53,600 nt of DNA, taken from NCBI GenBank assembly GCA_947379965.1, contig CANCPC010000006.1, positions 1-53,600 of the forward strand, given 5' to 3'. Made by a program: the position numbers and the translations under genes. Positions 1 to 8,787 of the stretch are shown piece by piece. The notes under the pieces were generated by a model, which was not told the DNA's origin, did no database searches, and was given only the letters and a program-made list of their open reading frames with translations. Numbering within the stretch: position 1 is the stretch's first letter; each line of letters opens with the position of its first letter. This DNA comes from Flavobacteriaceae bacterium. GTDB taxonomy: Bacteria > Bacteroidota > Bacteroidia > Flavobacteriales > Flavobacteriaceae.

Positions 1-350
1 AACTACAACAGTAACCGTTTCTGCAATTGGTGGAACTGCTCCTTATACAGGACCAGGTGACTTCACGGTAAGTGCAGGTGATTATTCATACAAAGTAACA
101 GATGCTAACGGTTGTACTTCAACTACATCTGGAAGCGTTTCTCAACCAACTGTATTGGAAGCTTCTTCGACTAATGGAGCTATTCTTTGTAATGGTGGAA
201 CTACAACAGTAACCGTTTCTGCAATTGGTGGAACTGCTCCTTATACAGGAACAGGTGATTTTACAGTAAGTGCAGGTGATTATTCATACACAGTAACAGA
301 TGCTAATGGTTGTACTTCAACTACATCTGGAAGCGTTTCTCAACCAACTG
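1..350 (+). repeat. Two tandem 198-bp adhesin repeat units
   Basis: Bases 1-152 and 199-350 align without gaps and differ at six positions, most of them synonymous. The period is 198 bp, i.e. 66 codons. The first unit is cut by the window edge, so the array probably continues upstream. Two more diverged units of the same protein family follow up to about position 840. Confidence 0.9.
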
Positions 351-1696
351 CTATATCTCCATCAATAGCGCAACAAACAAATGTTTCATGTAACGGAGAA
401 AGTAATGGGTCTGCAACTGTAACTGCAACAGGAGGAACAGGAGCTTATACGTATTCTTGGTCGCCTTCAGGAGGAACAGCGGCTTCGGCTTCTGGACTTA
501 AAGCTGGAATATATACTGTTACTATTACAGACGCTAATAGTTGTGCTAAAAATGTTACTGTAACAATTACACAACCAGAAGTTCTAGCTGTTTCAATATC
601 AAAAACTGATTTAATCTGTTCTTACGATTTAGGTACAGCAACTGCAAATGTAACCGGAGGAACTGCTCCTTATACTTATGTGTGGAAATCTATTGCAAAG
701 GAACGTGATGGAGATGATGATGATCATAAAACTACGCCTAATCAAACAACACAAACTGCTAGTTTCAAAACTGGAACTTGGTCAGTAACTGTTACTGATG
801 CTCATGGATGTACTGTTTCAAATAATGTTACCATCATTTTATTATCATTTACTACGGTAACTCCAGTAGGATATAGTGCTAAATCGGAAGGTAATAATTG
901 GGGACGAAACTATTTAGTTGCTAATTTTGCTTCTAAGTTTCCTAATGGATTAACAGTTGGTGGAACTAAAACATTAAAATTCAATTCTGCAGCTGCAATT
1001 CAAGCTTTTTTACCATCAGAAGGTGCTGCAAAAGCATTGACTTCAAATTTGGTTAACCCAACATCTAAAACCTATAGTAATGCTCTAGCATCTCAAACAG
1101 TAGCACTTACTCTTACTCTTGCATTTGATGCTGATTCTAATTTTTCGTCTTCATTTATTTCATTAGGAAGTCGTGTAATTCGTTCAGGTGTTTTTGCTGG
1201 AAAAACAGTAAATGATCTTTTAGCAATTGCTAACACCGTTTTAGGCGGAGGAAGTTCTAGTTATAATCCAGCACAAATTAGTAGCGCACTTGATGCAATT
1301 AATAAAAGCTATGATAAAAACGAGAAACATGATGATGAGGATTCTAAAAACTCAGGTTATTTAACAAGTCTTTGTACTAACTCAGATAAATCAAATGATT
1401 CAGATAAAAATGGTGAAAGTGAACTTAGTTGCCTAGAAAAATCATTCGTTTTATATCCAAATCCAGCTACCGAAAAATCTAATTTAGACTTTACTTTGAA
1501 AAATGATTCTACTATTAAAATAGAATTATACAATAAATATGGTCAATATGTGGGTAAAATTTATGATGGCGTTGCTAAAGCAGGCAAAGCAAATTCAGTA
1601 AATATAAATGCTGGTTCTTTGAGTTCAGACACCTATATCATGTTAATATACACGAACAAAGGAGTTATAAACAAAAGAATCGTAGTTACTAAATAA
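2..1696 (+). CDS. SprB-like repeat adhesin with T9SS type A sorting domain (3' end only)
   Basis: The reading frame is open from the left edge, so the gene begins outside the window; about 564 residues are visible. The first part consists of Ser/Thr/Gly-rich repeats with motifs such as GGTAPYTYVW, VTDANGC and SQPT, as in the SprB-type repeats of Bacteroidota surface adhesins. Two units are nearly identical at the DNA level with a period of 198 bp (66 residues). A middle region of about 200 residues includes two Asp/Lys-rich charged stretches. The last 85 or so residues, from FVLYPNPA to the terminal KRIVVTK, form a typical Por_Secre_tail (type A) sorting domain. That domain directs export through the type IX secretion system and attachment to the cell surface. 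By family a role in adhesion or gliding is expected, but the ligand is unknown. SprE, encoded later in the window, is part of the same secretion route. Confidence 0.88.
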   Translation, partial: TTTVTVSAIGGTAPYTGPGDFTVSAGDYSYKVTDANGCTSTTSGSVSQPTVLEASSTNGAILCNGGTTTVTVSAIGGTAPYTGTGDFTVSAGDYSYTVTDANGCTSTTSGSVSQPTAISPSIAQQTNVSCNGESNGSATVTATGGTGAYTYSWSPSGGTAASASGLKAGIYTVTITDANSCAKNVTVTITQPEVLAVSISKTDLICSYDLGTATANVTGGTAPYTYVWKSIAKERDGDDDDHKTTPNQTTQTASFKTGTWSVTVTDAHGCTVSNNVTIILLSFTTVTPVGYSAKSEGNNWGRNYLVANFASKFPNGLTVGGTKTLKFNSAAAIQAFLPSEGAAKALTSNLVNPTSKTYSNALASQTVALTLTLAFDADSNFSSSFISLGSRVIRSGVFAGKTVNDLLAIANTVLGGGSSSYNPAQISSALDAINKSYDKNEKHDDEDSKNSGYLTSLCTNSDKSNDSDKNGESELSCLEKSFVLYPNPATEKSNLDFTLKNDSTIKIELYNKYGQYVGKIYDGVAKAGKANSVNINAGSLSSDTYIMLIYTNKGVINKRIVVTK

Positions 1697-1718
1697 TAAC
1701 TATATCTTTATACTAAGT

Positions 1719-1750
1719 AAAGCTCGTCCTAATGGACGGGCTTTATTTTT
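1719..1750 (+). terminator. Rho-independent terminator of the adhesin gene
   Basis: An 11-bp stem (AAAGCTCGTCC with GGACGGGCTTT, one G-U pair) and a TAAT loop are followed by a T-rich tract, 22 bp after the stop codon. Confidence 0.85.
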
Positions 1751-2038
1751 ATATACCAATCTCAACAATTTAATATTCATTGTGACTTTAAACCTATTTG
1801 AACAATTAATAATTAATGAAATACAAAAAAGGTCTTATCCAAAATTATTTCCTAATTTTATCTTTTACTTCTCTTGAAATAAATAACTGTTTATTACGCT
1901 ATATTAAAGTAGATCGGTTTTATTTGTATATAAAGTAAAAAGGCCTTCCATTTAAATTCAAAAAAATATTTCCTAGTGCCTAAATAATCGTATAGTTGGA
2001 TACTTATTAACGTGTGATTTTAATAAATAGTTTAGATA
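1751..2038. other. Intergenic AT-rich stretch
   Basis: The gap between the adhesin and the deacetylase is 342 bp. After the terminator I see no ORF, no RNA gene and no convincing TAnnTTTG box, so the deacetylase promoter must lie here but was not located. Confidence 0.5.
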
Positions 2039-2968
2039 ATGAAAAATACAAAAGCCATTATTACATTCCTTATTTGTTCATGTTCTTTAGTTGCGCAAGA
2101 AAATATGCCTATTACAAAAAACCCTGTTGAAATAGAAATGCTTTTCCCGGAAGGAAAATCAAAAGCATTAATTCTAAGCTATGATGATGGACAAATTTAC
2201 GATACTAGACTCGTGCAATTAATGAATAAATACAATCTCATAGGCTCCTTTTATTTGAATTCTAATTTACTAGGAACACAAGGCTGTCTAAAAAAGGAGA
2301 ATGTAAAAGTCCTTTTCAAAGGACACGAAGTAGCCTCACATTCGGCCAATCATCCCAATTTAATCTTAATGTCAAAAAAAGATATAGTATGCGAAATAGA
2401 AGAAGATCAAAGGGAATTAGAACGATTAACTGGGAATAAAGTTTGCGGAATGGCTTATCCATTTGGGAATTATAATGATACTGTAATAGATGCTATTAAA
2501 GGATTGAGAATTGAATATGCTAGGACAATCGATTCAAAATATGATTTTAAAATTCCTGAAAATGTTCTAAAATGGAATCCCACCATCCATCAATTTGCCG
2601 ATGCGTATTCCGAACCTAACAATCCGGAAAAGGACAAAAAAGAGTTATCCCTATTTTATAGCATTATTCAAAATTTTATAGAAACTAAAGACATCGCTTT
2701 ATTTGAAATTTGGGGTCATAGTTGGGAAATTGCAGAAGACCAAAAAAAATGGGACGAAACAGAGAACTTCTTTAAAATGATTTCGAATAATGATGCTGTT
2801 TTTTACACTACACAAATAACTCTAGTGAAATATGTAAATGCTTTCCGTAATTTGAAACTTTCGGTGGATCATAGTAAAATTACCAATCAAAGTAAAATCC
2901 CCATTTTTATTCGAGTAAAAGGAAAAATCTTTAAAATAGCTGCCGAAAGTTCTATAACTATATCCTAA
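2039..2968 (+). CDS. Secreted polysaccharide deacetylase (CE4/NodB)
   Basis: The protein (309 residues) starts with a hydrophobic signal peptide ending near LVAQE. The NodB fold is marked by motif 1 LSYDDG, in which the two Asp correspond to the catalytic base and a metal ligand. Motif 2 SHSANHP supplies the two metal-binding His, and motif 3 is AYPFGNYN. CE4 enzymes remove N- or O-acetyl groups from glycans such as chitooligosaccharides, peptidoglycan or exopolysaccharide. The substrate cannot be told from the sequence. The last 60 residues lie outside the core and may form a small accessory domain. The gene stands alone, with 342 bp upstream and 273 bp downstream. Confidence 0.82.
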   Translation: MKNTKAIITFLICSCSLVAQENMPITKNPVEIEMLFPEGKSKALILSYDDGQIYDTRLVQLMNKYNLIGSFYLNSNLLGTQGCLKKENVKVLFKGHEVASHSANHPNLILMSKKDIVCEIEEDQRELERLTGNKVCGMAYPFGNYNDTVIDAIKGLRIEYARTIDSKYDFKIPENVLKWNPTIHQFADAYSEPNNPEKDKKELSLFYSIIQNFIETKDIALFEIWGHSWEIAEDQKKWDETENFFKMISNNDAVFYTTQITLVKYVNAFRNLKLSVDHSKITNQSKIPIFIRVKGKIFKIAAESSITIS

Positions 2969-3175
2969 AATAAACCCATTCGTTTTTGAAAATATCCCAA
3001 CTCTATTTGCATAGAGCTATTTTGCTTGTTCATAATTTCGGATTAATTTCATCTTCGAAAAGATTTTTTGATTTATTTTTAAAGTAAATTCTTAGCTAAA
3101 TTTGAAATTTTTAAGGTTAAAATAGTGAAGACTTCTCAAAAAAATCAAAAAAAATTTATCAATACCAAAAATGTT

Positions 3176-3183
3176 TATATTTG
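3176..3183 (+). promoter_or_regulatory. Candidate Bacteroidota -7 box (TATATTTG)
   Basis: An exact TAnnTTTG match lies 58 bp before the ATG of the Gfo/Idh gene. A TTTA about 17 bp upstream is a weak -33 element. In this AT-rich background it is only a moderate prediction. Confidence 0.4.
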
Positions 3184-3241
3184 AAATTAAATACCAAAAA
3201 TTTATTCATGAAATTGAAATAATAATTAATAGTCATTCAAT

Positions 3242-4612
3242 ATGGGAAAAGAACTTTCTAGAAGAGATTTGCTTAAAACCTTAGGTCTTGCCACCGGAGG
3301 ATTATTGACTTTGCCTTTACACGGATTTGCAGAAAACAATCTTCGCATACATATTCCCAATGCTGCATTAAACCCTGCACCCGACAAACCTGTCACAGCA
3401 ATAACATTAGGCGCTGGTAATCGTGGAAACGTATATGGTGAATATGCTGCAAAATTCCCGGATCATTTGAAGATCATTGGTGTTGCAGATCCTAATAAAA
3501 TTAGAAATCAGCGGTATTGTCAAAGACATACAATTCCGACCGAAAACAGTTTTGTGACTTGGGAAGATGTTTTTGAACGTCCCAAATTTGCTGATGCTAT
3601 TGTCATAACTACACCTGATAATTTGCATTATGGCCCTTGCATGAAAGCACTTGCAATGGGATATGATATCTTGCTAGAAAAACCAATAGCCCCCACCGAA
3701 AAAGAGTGTAGAGATATATTGGCTTTGGCCAAAAAAACAAATCGCATTGTAGCCGTTTGTCATGTCTTGAGATACTCTCCATATTTTGTTAAATTAAGAG
3801 AATTTATCCAAAATGGAAGTATTGGTGAGCTAATTAGTGTTCAACATTTAGAACCTATTCAACACATACATATGTCGCACAGTTACGTGCGCGGAAACTG
3901 GCATAATAGCAAAGAAACAACCCCTATAATTCTAGCCAAATCCTGTCATGACCTTGATATATTGCGATGGATGATAGGAAGTTCCTGTGAAAAAATAACC
4001 GCTTTTGGTAATCTAAAATGGTTTAAAAAAGAAAACAAACCTAGTGGCGCAACACCTCGCTGTATTGATGGTTGTGCCATTGAAAAAGAATGTCCCTATA
4101 GTGCTTTAAAAATTTATTATCGGGACCGACAACGAACGTATGTTTTTGATCTTCCTGATGATACGAATCAACATGGAGCAGTTATTTTAGACCGTCTGAA
4201 AACAACAAATTATGGCCGTTGTGTATACGATATGGAAAATGACCAACCCGATCATTATACTACTAATCTTCAATTTTCTAATGGTGTTACCGCAGCATTT
4301 AGTATGGAAGCTTTTACTTCCTATGAAGGCAGACGTACTCGCATTATGGGAAGCCACGGTGACATCGTGGGAGATATGACCCAATTTACCTATACCAATT
4401 TTCTAACAGGAGAAAAAACCGATTGGAAGCTTAGTAGTGATGCGCATGGTGGTGGCGATTGGAATTTAGTTTCGGATTGGGTAAAAGCAGTATCGCAACA
4501 AAATTCTAATTTACTTTCCTCATCAATCGATGTTTCTGTCGAAAGTCATATTATTGGATTTACAGCCGAGAAAAGCCGTTTGTCAGGAAAGGTAAAAAAA
4601 ATAGTGGTATAG
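3242..4612 (+). CDS. Tat-exported Gfo/Idh/MocA-family oxidoreductase
   Basis: A twin-arginine signal (SRRDLLK at residues 6-12, followed by a Gly/Leu-rich stretch) opens the 456-residue protein. A Rossmann nucleotide loop GAGNRG (57-62) and the family signature EKP (146-148) identify the Gfo/Idh/MocA fold, which oxidises or reduces sugars and inositols with NAD(P). A Cys-rich segment (CIDGCAIEKECP) in the C-terminal half occurs in a Bacteroidota subgroup of the family. Tat export suggests that the protein folds with its bound cofactor before leaving the cytoplasm. Glycosidases of family GH109 use the same fold and NAD chemistry, so a glycosidase is a possible alternative. It is followed after 52 bp by a membrane acyltransferase on the same strand, and the two probably form an operon acting on one sugar. 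Confidence 0.82.
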   Translation: MGKELSRRDLLKTLGLATGGLLTLPLHGFAENNLRIHIPNAALNPAPDKPVTAITLGAGNRGNVYGEYAAKFPDHLKIIGVADPNKIRNQRYCQRHTIPTENSFVTWEDVFERPKFADAIVITTPDNLHYGPCMKALAMGYDILLEKPIAPTEKECRDILALAKKTNRIVAVCHVLRYSPYFVKLREFIQNGSIGELISVQHLEPIQHIHMSHSYVRGNWHNSKETTPIILAKSCHDLDILRWMIGSSCEKITAFGNLKWFKKENKPSGATPRCIDGCAIEKECPYSALKIYYRDRQRTYVFDLPDDTNQHGAVILDRLKTTNYGRCVYDMENDQPDHYTTNLQFSNGVTAAFSMEAFTSYEGRRTRIMGSHGDIVGDMTQFTYTNFLTGEKTDWKLSSDAHGGGDWNLVSDWVKAVSQQNSNLLSSSIDVSVESHIIGFTAEKSRLSGKVKKIVV

Positions 4613-4664
4613 AAATAAAAATTAAATAATTGAAAAGTATCCCTTTTTCATAAATAATAACCGT

Positions 4665-5765
4665 ATGAACCAACTTAAAAATCGTTATTTATCATTAGAT
4701 GTTTTTAGAGGACTAGATTTAGCCCTAATGATAATCGTAAATTCTCCTGGAAAAGAAGCAACTACTTTTGCACCTTTATTGCACGCCAAATGGCATGGTT
4801 TTACTTTAACTGATTTGGTTTTTCCAACATTCCTTTTTATCGTAGGTAACTCGATGAGTTTTAGCATGCCTAAGTATGAAAGTTTGTCTAACAAGGTTTT
4901 TTTTACCAAAGTTATCAAGCGAACTTTAATTATATTTTTATTAGGATTTCTAATGTATTGGTTTCCATTTTTTGAAAATGGTAGTCTCAAAAATTTAAGC
5001 GATACTCGAATATTTGGTGTGCTACAAAGAATTGCTTTGTGTTATTTCTTTGCTTCAATTGTTCTGCGATTTTTCAAGACAAAAGGAGCAATAATCTTCA
5101 GTATAATTGCTCTAATTACGTATCAAGTAGCGCTACTTGCCTTTGGAGATTATAGCCTAGCAGGCAATGCGGTTTTAAAATTAGATGCTTGGTTAATTGG
5201 CGAAAGCCATATGTACCATGGCAACATAATTGCTTTTGATCCCGAAGGTGTACTTAGTACATTACCCGCGATTGTAAATATAATTGCAGGTTATATGGCC
5301 GGAACCTATATTCAAAAAAGTGGACAAAATTATAAAACGATTACCCGGATGATTGTCCTTGGCGCTCTACTTATAGTAGTTGCATTAGCTTGGAATCAAT
5401 GTTTTCCTATCAATAAAAAACTCTGGACAAGCTCCTTTGTTTTACTTACTATTGGTCTTGATCTTATTATTCTTTCCGCGTTAGTTTATGTTTTAGATAT
5501 TTTGAAAAAAGTTAAATGGACTTACTTTTTCGAAATATTAGGCAAAAACCCATTGTTTATCTATCTAATGTCAGAGCTATTGGTTACCACTCTAAATGTA
5601 TTAAAAATAAAAGATAGCTCCGCCTATGAATGGATCGCCGACAATGTATTTGTTTCCTGGCTTGGAGGATATTTAGGATCATTAGGCTTTGCCGTTTCTA
5701 TACTATTGACTTGCTGGATTGTTGGTTATTTTTTAAATAAAAACAAAATTTACATAAAAATATAA
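4665..5765 (+). CDS. Membrane acyltransferase (DUF5009 / HGSNAT-like)
   Basis: The 366-residue protein has about ten hydrophobic segments. The N-terminal motif SLDVFRGLDLALMIIVN is typical of the family that includes heparan-alpha-glucosaminide N-acetyltransferase and bacterial NagX-like proteins. These transfer acyl groups to a sugar across the membrane or serve in amino-sugar metabolism. The FPTFLFIVGNSMSFS stretch that follows is also conserved. The gene lies 52 bp after the Tat-exported oxidoreductase and ends before a strong terminator, so the two are probably co-transcribed. The donor and the sugar acceptor are not evident. Confidence 0.75.
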   Translation: MNQLKNRYLSLDVFRGLDLALMIIVNSPGKEATTFAPLLHAKWHGFTLTDLVFPTFLFIVGNSMSFSMPKYESLSNKVFFTKVIKRTLIIFLLGFLMYWFPFFENGSLKNLSDTRIFGVLQRIALCYFFASIVLRFFKTKGAIIFSIIALITYQVALLAFGDYSLAGNAVLKLDAWLIGESHMYHGNIIAFDPEGVLSTLPAIVNIIAGYMAGTYIQKSGQNYKTITRMIVLGALLIVVALAWNQCFPINKKLWTSSFVLLTIGLDLIILSALVYVLDILKKVKWTYFFEILGKNPLFIYLMSELLVTTLNVLKIKDSSAYEWIADNVFVSWLGGYLGSLGFAVSILLTCWIVGYFLNKNKIYIKI

Positions 5766-5857
5766 TCCCTTTACTAAATACGATTTTAATCGTAAACGAA
5801 CCTGATTTCAAATTTGAATCGATTAATACTGTTTTTATTTAATGTTAAATATACAAG

Positions 5858-5887
5858 AGGTTCCCGCTATCAGGGAACCTTTTTTTA
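5858..5887 (+). terminator. Rho-independent terminator after the acyltransferase
   Basis: A perfect 8-bp stem AGGTTCCC/GGGAACCT with a 7-nt loop is followed directly by six T. Confidence 0.92.
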
Positions 5888-6093
5888 TTTGACAAAGAAA
5901 AAACAGCTTGGAGTATATTCTTTAAGGATAATTAGATTCCTGCTTTAAAAAATTTAAATTCTAATTTAAATAAAAATAGGGGCCTAAATTGGGTATTTAA
6001 TATAAAATTTGGTTCATTTTTACAGAATAATTAGGTGTTATTAAAGCACATTTCTATAAATTGCGTTACAGAAAATTTAGAATTAAAGTTGAT
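5888..6093. other. Intergenic AT-rich stretch upstream of the GH63 gene
   Basis: This is the remainder of a 328-bp gap. It has no ORF or RNA gene. A near-miss to the -7 consensus (TATAAAATTTGG, about 6000-6012) is one base too long, so no promoter is called. Confidence 0.4.
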
Positions 6094-8736
6094 ATGTCAG
6101 ATATAAATGCCGAAAGATTACGTTTAAATTTAAGAAAAGATAATAAGGGTTGGAAAAAATGGGGCCCTTACTTATCCGAACGTCAATGGGGAACAGTTCG
6201 AGAAGATTACTCAAATAATGGAGATGCTTGGAATCATATCACTCATGATATGGCGCGTTCTAAAGCCTATCGATGGGGTGAAGAAGGTATTGGAGGAATA
6301 TCAGACAATAAACAACACATTTGCTTTGCCTTTGCCTTTTGGAATCATAACGATCATATTTTAAAAGAACGCTTTTTTGGTCTAACCCCAGGGGAATCAA
6401 ATCATGGGGAAGATGTAAAAGAGATCTATTTTTACCAAGACTCCACTCCTACGCATTCCTACCAAAAAATGCTTTATAAGTATCCGCAAGGAGTTTTTCC
6501 CTATACTAAATTAGTAGACGAAAGCAAAAAACGCTCTCGATTAGAACCGGAATATGAATTACTTGACACCGGTATTTTTGACAAAGATGCCTATTTTGAT
6601 ATTTCAATGGAATATGCAAAAGCAGATGAACAAGACCTTTATATAAAAGTAACTGTTGAAAATAGATCAAAAATTGCTGCACCTATTACTGTTTTGCCTA
6701 CAGTTTGGTTCCGCAATACTTGGTGCTGGGGGTATGAAAAATACAAATACAAACCCATTTTAACCGGAATTAGCAATTCACATATTGAGGTAAATCATCA
6801 AGTAGTAGGCCGTTTCAAACTGTATGCTGAAAATGTGGATGAATTTTTATTTTGCGATAATGAAACTAATTTCGAAAAATTACACAATTCACCTAATCTA
6901 ACAAATTATACAAAAGACGGCATCAATGATTATATTGTAAACGATGATATAAAAGCCGTAAATCCAAATCATATTGGGACCAAAGCTTCGGCAAAATATA
7001 CTGAAACTATTCCGGGGGGTGGTAAAAAAGTATTTAGACTCCGTTTTACCAATAAAACACCCACAAATGCTTTTGAAGATTTTGACACCCTATTAGAACA
7101 ACGATTAATTGAAGCCGACGAATTTTATGCCTCACTTCAAAAAGGAATCGAAGATGAAAATCTAAAATCAATTCAACGTCAAGCCTATGCCGGAATGCTT
7201 TGGACAAAGCAATGGTATTATTATAATGTTTTCGAATGGACTAAAGGAGATCCTTCGATGCCCAAACCAGACGAAGTAAGAAAAAAAGGGAGAAACAACG
7301 CCTGGAAACATCTTTACACTTCTAATATTCTATCGATGCCCGACAAATGGGAATATCCATGGTTTGCAGCTTGGGATTTGGCTTTTCACACTTTGCCACT
7401 GGCACGATTAGATCCAGATTTTGCAAAAAGACAACTATCGGTTATTTTAAGAGAATATTACATGCATCCTAATGGCCAAATTCCGGCTTACGAATGGTCC
7501 TTTTCGGATGTAAACCCTCCGGTACATGCTTGGGCAACCTGGAAAGTATATGAAATCGATAAAGAAATGAATGGTGGAAAAGGAGATACCGCATTCTTAG
7601 AACGCATTTTTCATAAACTACTACTCAATTTCACTTGGTGGGTGAATTTAAAAGACGAAGGAGGTAACAATATTTTTGGTGGAGGATTCCTCGGAATGGA
7701 TAATGTTGGGGTTTTCGACCGTTCGGCAGATTTGCCAACGGGAGGTCACTTAGAACAAGCGGATGGAACAGGATGGATGGCTATGTACAGCTTAAATATG
7801 TTGCGAATTGCCTGTGAAATCGCCATAGAAAATCCAGTATATCAAGAAATGGCTTCTAAATTTTTTGAGCATTATTTGCATATTGCTGGTGCAATGCAAG
7901 CCATTGGGGGAGACAAATTGAACCTTTGGGACGAAGACGATCAGTTTTACTATGATATGCTTCACAAAGAAAATGGAGAAGCTGAACTACTCAAAGTACG
8001 ATCGATGGTAGGATTAATTCCTTTGTTTGCTGTCGAAGTATTAACCCCAGAACTATTAGAAAAACTTCCCGCTTTTAAACGTCGCGTAGAATGGGTGTTG
8101 AGCAATCGCCCTGATTTAGCAAGCTTAGTTTCGAGCTGGGATAATCCCGGAACAGGCGAAACTCGTTTGCTGGCCATATTGAGAGGTCACCGAATGAAAA
8201 TGATTATGAAACGTATGTTTGATGAAACCGAATTTTTATCGGATTATGGCATTCGTTCCCTTTCAAAATACCATAAAGATCATCCCTATAAGTTTAACTA
8301 TGAAGGAGGAAGCATTCAAGTAGATTACACTCCTGCCGAAGCTACTGGCGATATGTTTGGAGGAAACTCTAACTGGAGAGGACCTATTTGGTTTCCAATG
8401 AACTATTTGATTTTAGATTCATTAGAGAAATTTTCTAATTACTATGGACCTGGTTACGAAGTAGAATACCCAACGAATTCGGGTAATATGATGACTATCA
8501 AAGCGGCGGCTGATGAAGTTGCTAGACGGTTGCTAGCCATTTTTGTTCCCGATTCCAATAAAAAAATCCCGATGTATGGAGAATATGATAAGTTCCAAAA
8601 AGACACCAAGTTTAATGAAAATCATTTATTCTTTGAATACTTTGATGGGGATACAGGAAAAGGTCTTGGTGCTAACCATCAAACAGGTTGGACCGGACTT
8701 ATTTCTGAAATCATACGACATTTATATGTGAAATAA
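6094..8736 (+). CDS. Glucosidase of the GH63 / (alpha/alpha)6 clan
   Basis: The first ATG of the frame (MSDINAERLRLNLR) is preferred over a TTG 33 bases upstream, giving 880 residues. The N-terminal half is a beta-rich domain and the C-terminal half an (alpha/alpha)6 barrel, as in GH63 enzymes (E. coli YgjK, processing alpha-glucosidase I, mannosylglycerate hydrolases). Conserved barrel segments include PWFAAWDLAFH (Asp near residue 428, at the place of the family's catalytic Asp) and SNWRGPIWFPMNY (near 760). No signal peptide is seen, so the enzyme is probably cytoplasmic and acts on a small gluco-oligosaccharide or glycoside. It is a single-gene unit bounded by terminators, in a neighbourhood with a GH13 glucosidase. 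Confidence 0.82.
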   Translation: MSDINAERLRLNLRKDNKGWKKWGPYLSERQWGTVREDYSNNGDAWNHITHDMARSKAYRWGEEGIGGISDNKQHICFAFAFWNHNDHILKERFFGLTPGESNHGEDVKEIYFYQDSTPTHSYQKMLYKYPQGVFPYTKLVDESKKRSRLEPEYELLDTGIFDKDAYFDISMEYAKADEQDLYIKVTVENRSKIAAPITVLPTVWFRNTWCWGYEKYKYKPILTGISNSHIEVNHQVVGRFKLYAENVDEFLFCDNETNFEKLHNSPNLTNYTKDGINDYIVNDDIKAVNPNHIGTKASAKYTETIPGGGKKVFRLRFTNKTPTNAFEDFDTLLEQRLIEADEFYASLQKGIEDENLKSIQRQAYAGMLWTKQWYYYNVFEWTKGDPSMPKPDEVRKKGRNNAWKHLYTSNILSMPDKWEYPWFAAWDLAFHTLPLARLDPDFAKRQLSVILREYYMHPNGQIPAYEWSFSDVNPPVHAWATWKVYEIDKEMNGGKGDTAFLERIFHKLLLNFTWWVNLKDEGGNNIFGGGFLGMDNVGVFDRSADLPTGGHLEQADGTGWMAMYSLNMLRIACEIAIENPVYQEMASKFFEHYLHIAGAMQAIGGDKLNLWDEDDQFYYDMLHKENGEAELLKVRSMVGLIPLFAVEVLTPELLEKLPAFKRRVEWVLSNRPDLASLVSSWDNPGTGETRLLAILRGHRMKMIMKRMFDETEFLSDYGIRSLSKYHKDHPYKFNYEGGSIQVDYTPAEATGDMFGGNSNWRGPIWFPMNYLILDSLEKFSNYYGPGYEVEYPTNSGNMMTIKAAADEVARRLLAIFVPDSNKKIPMYGEYDKFQKDTKFNENHLFFEYFDGDTGKGLGANHQTGWTGLISEIIRHLYVK

Positions 8737-8740
8737 ATTA

Positions 8741-8767
8741 AAAAAGACCATCAGAGATGGTCTTTTT
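8741..8767. terminator. Bidirectional terminator between convergent genes
   Basis: A perfect 12-bp inverted repeat AAAAAGACCATC/GATGGTCTTTTT with a 3-nt loop supplies a U-tract on either strand. It serves the GH63 gene and the convergent PepSY-repeat lipoprotein. Confidence 0.9.
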
Positions 8768-8787
8768 ATTGAATTTATGGGATTCTC

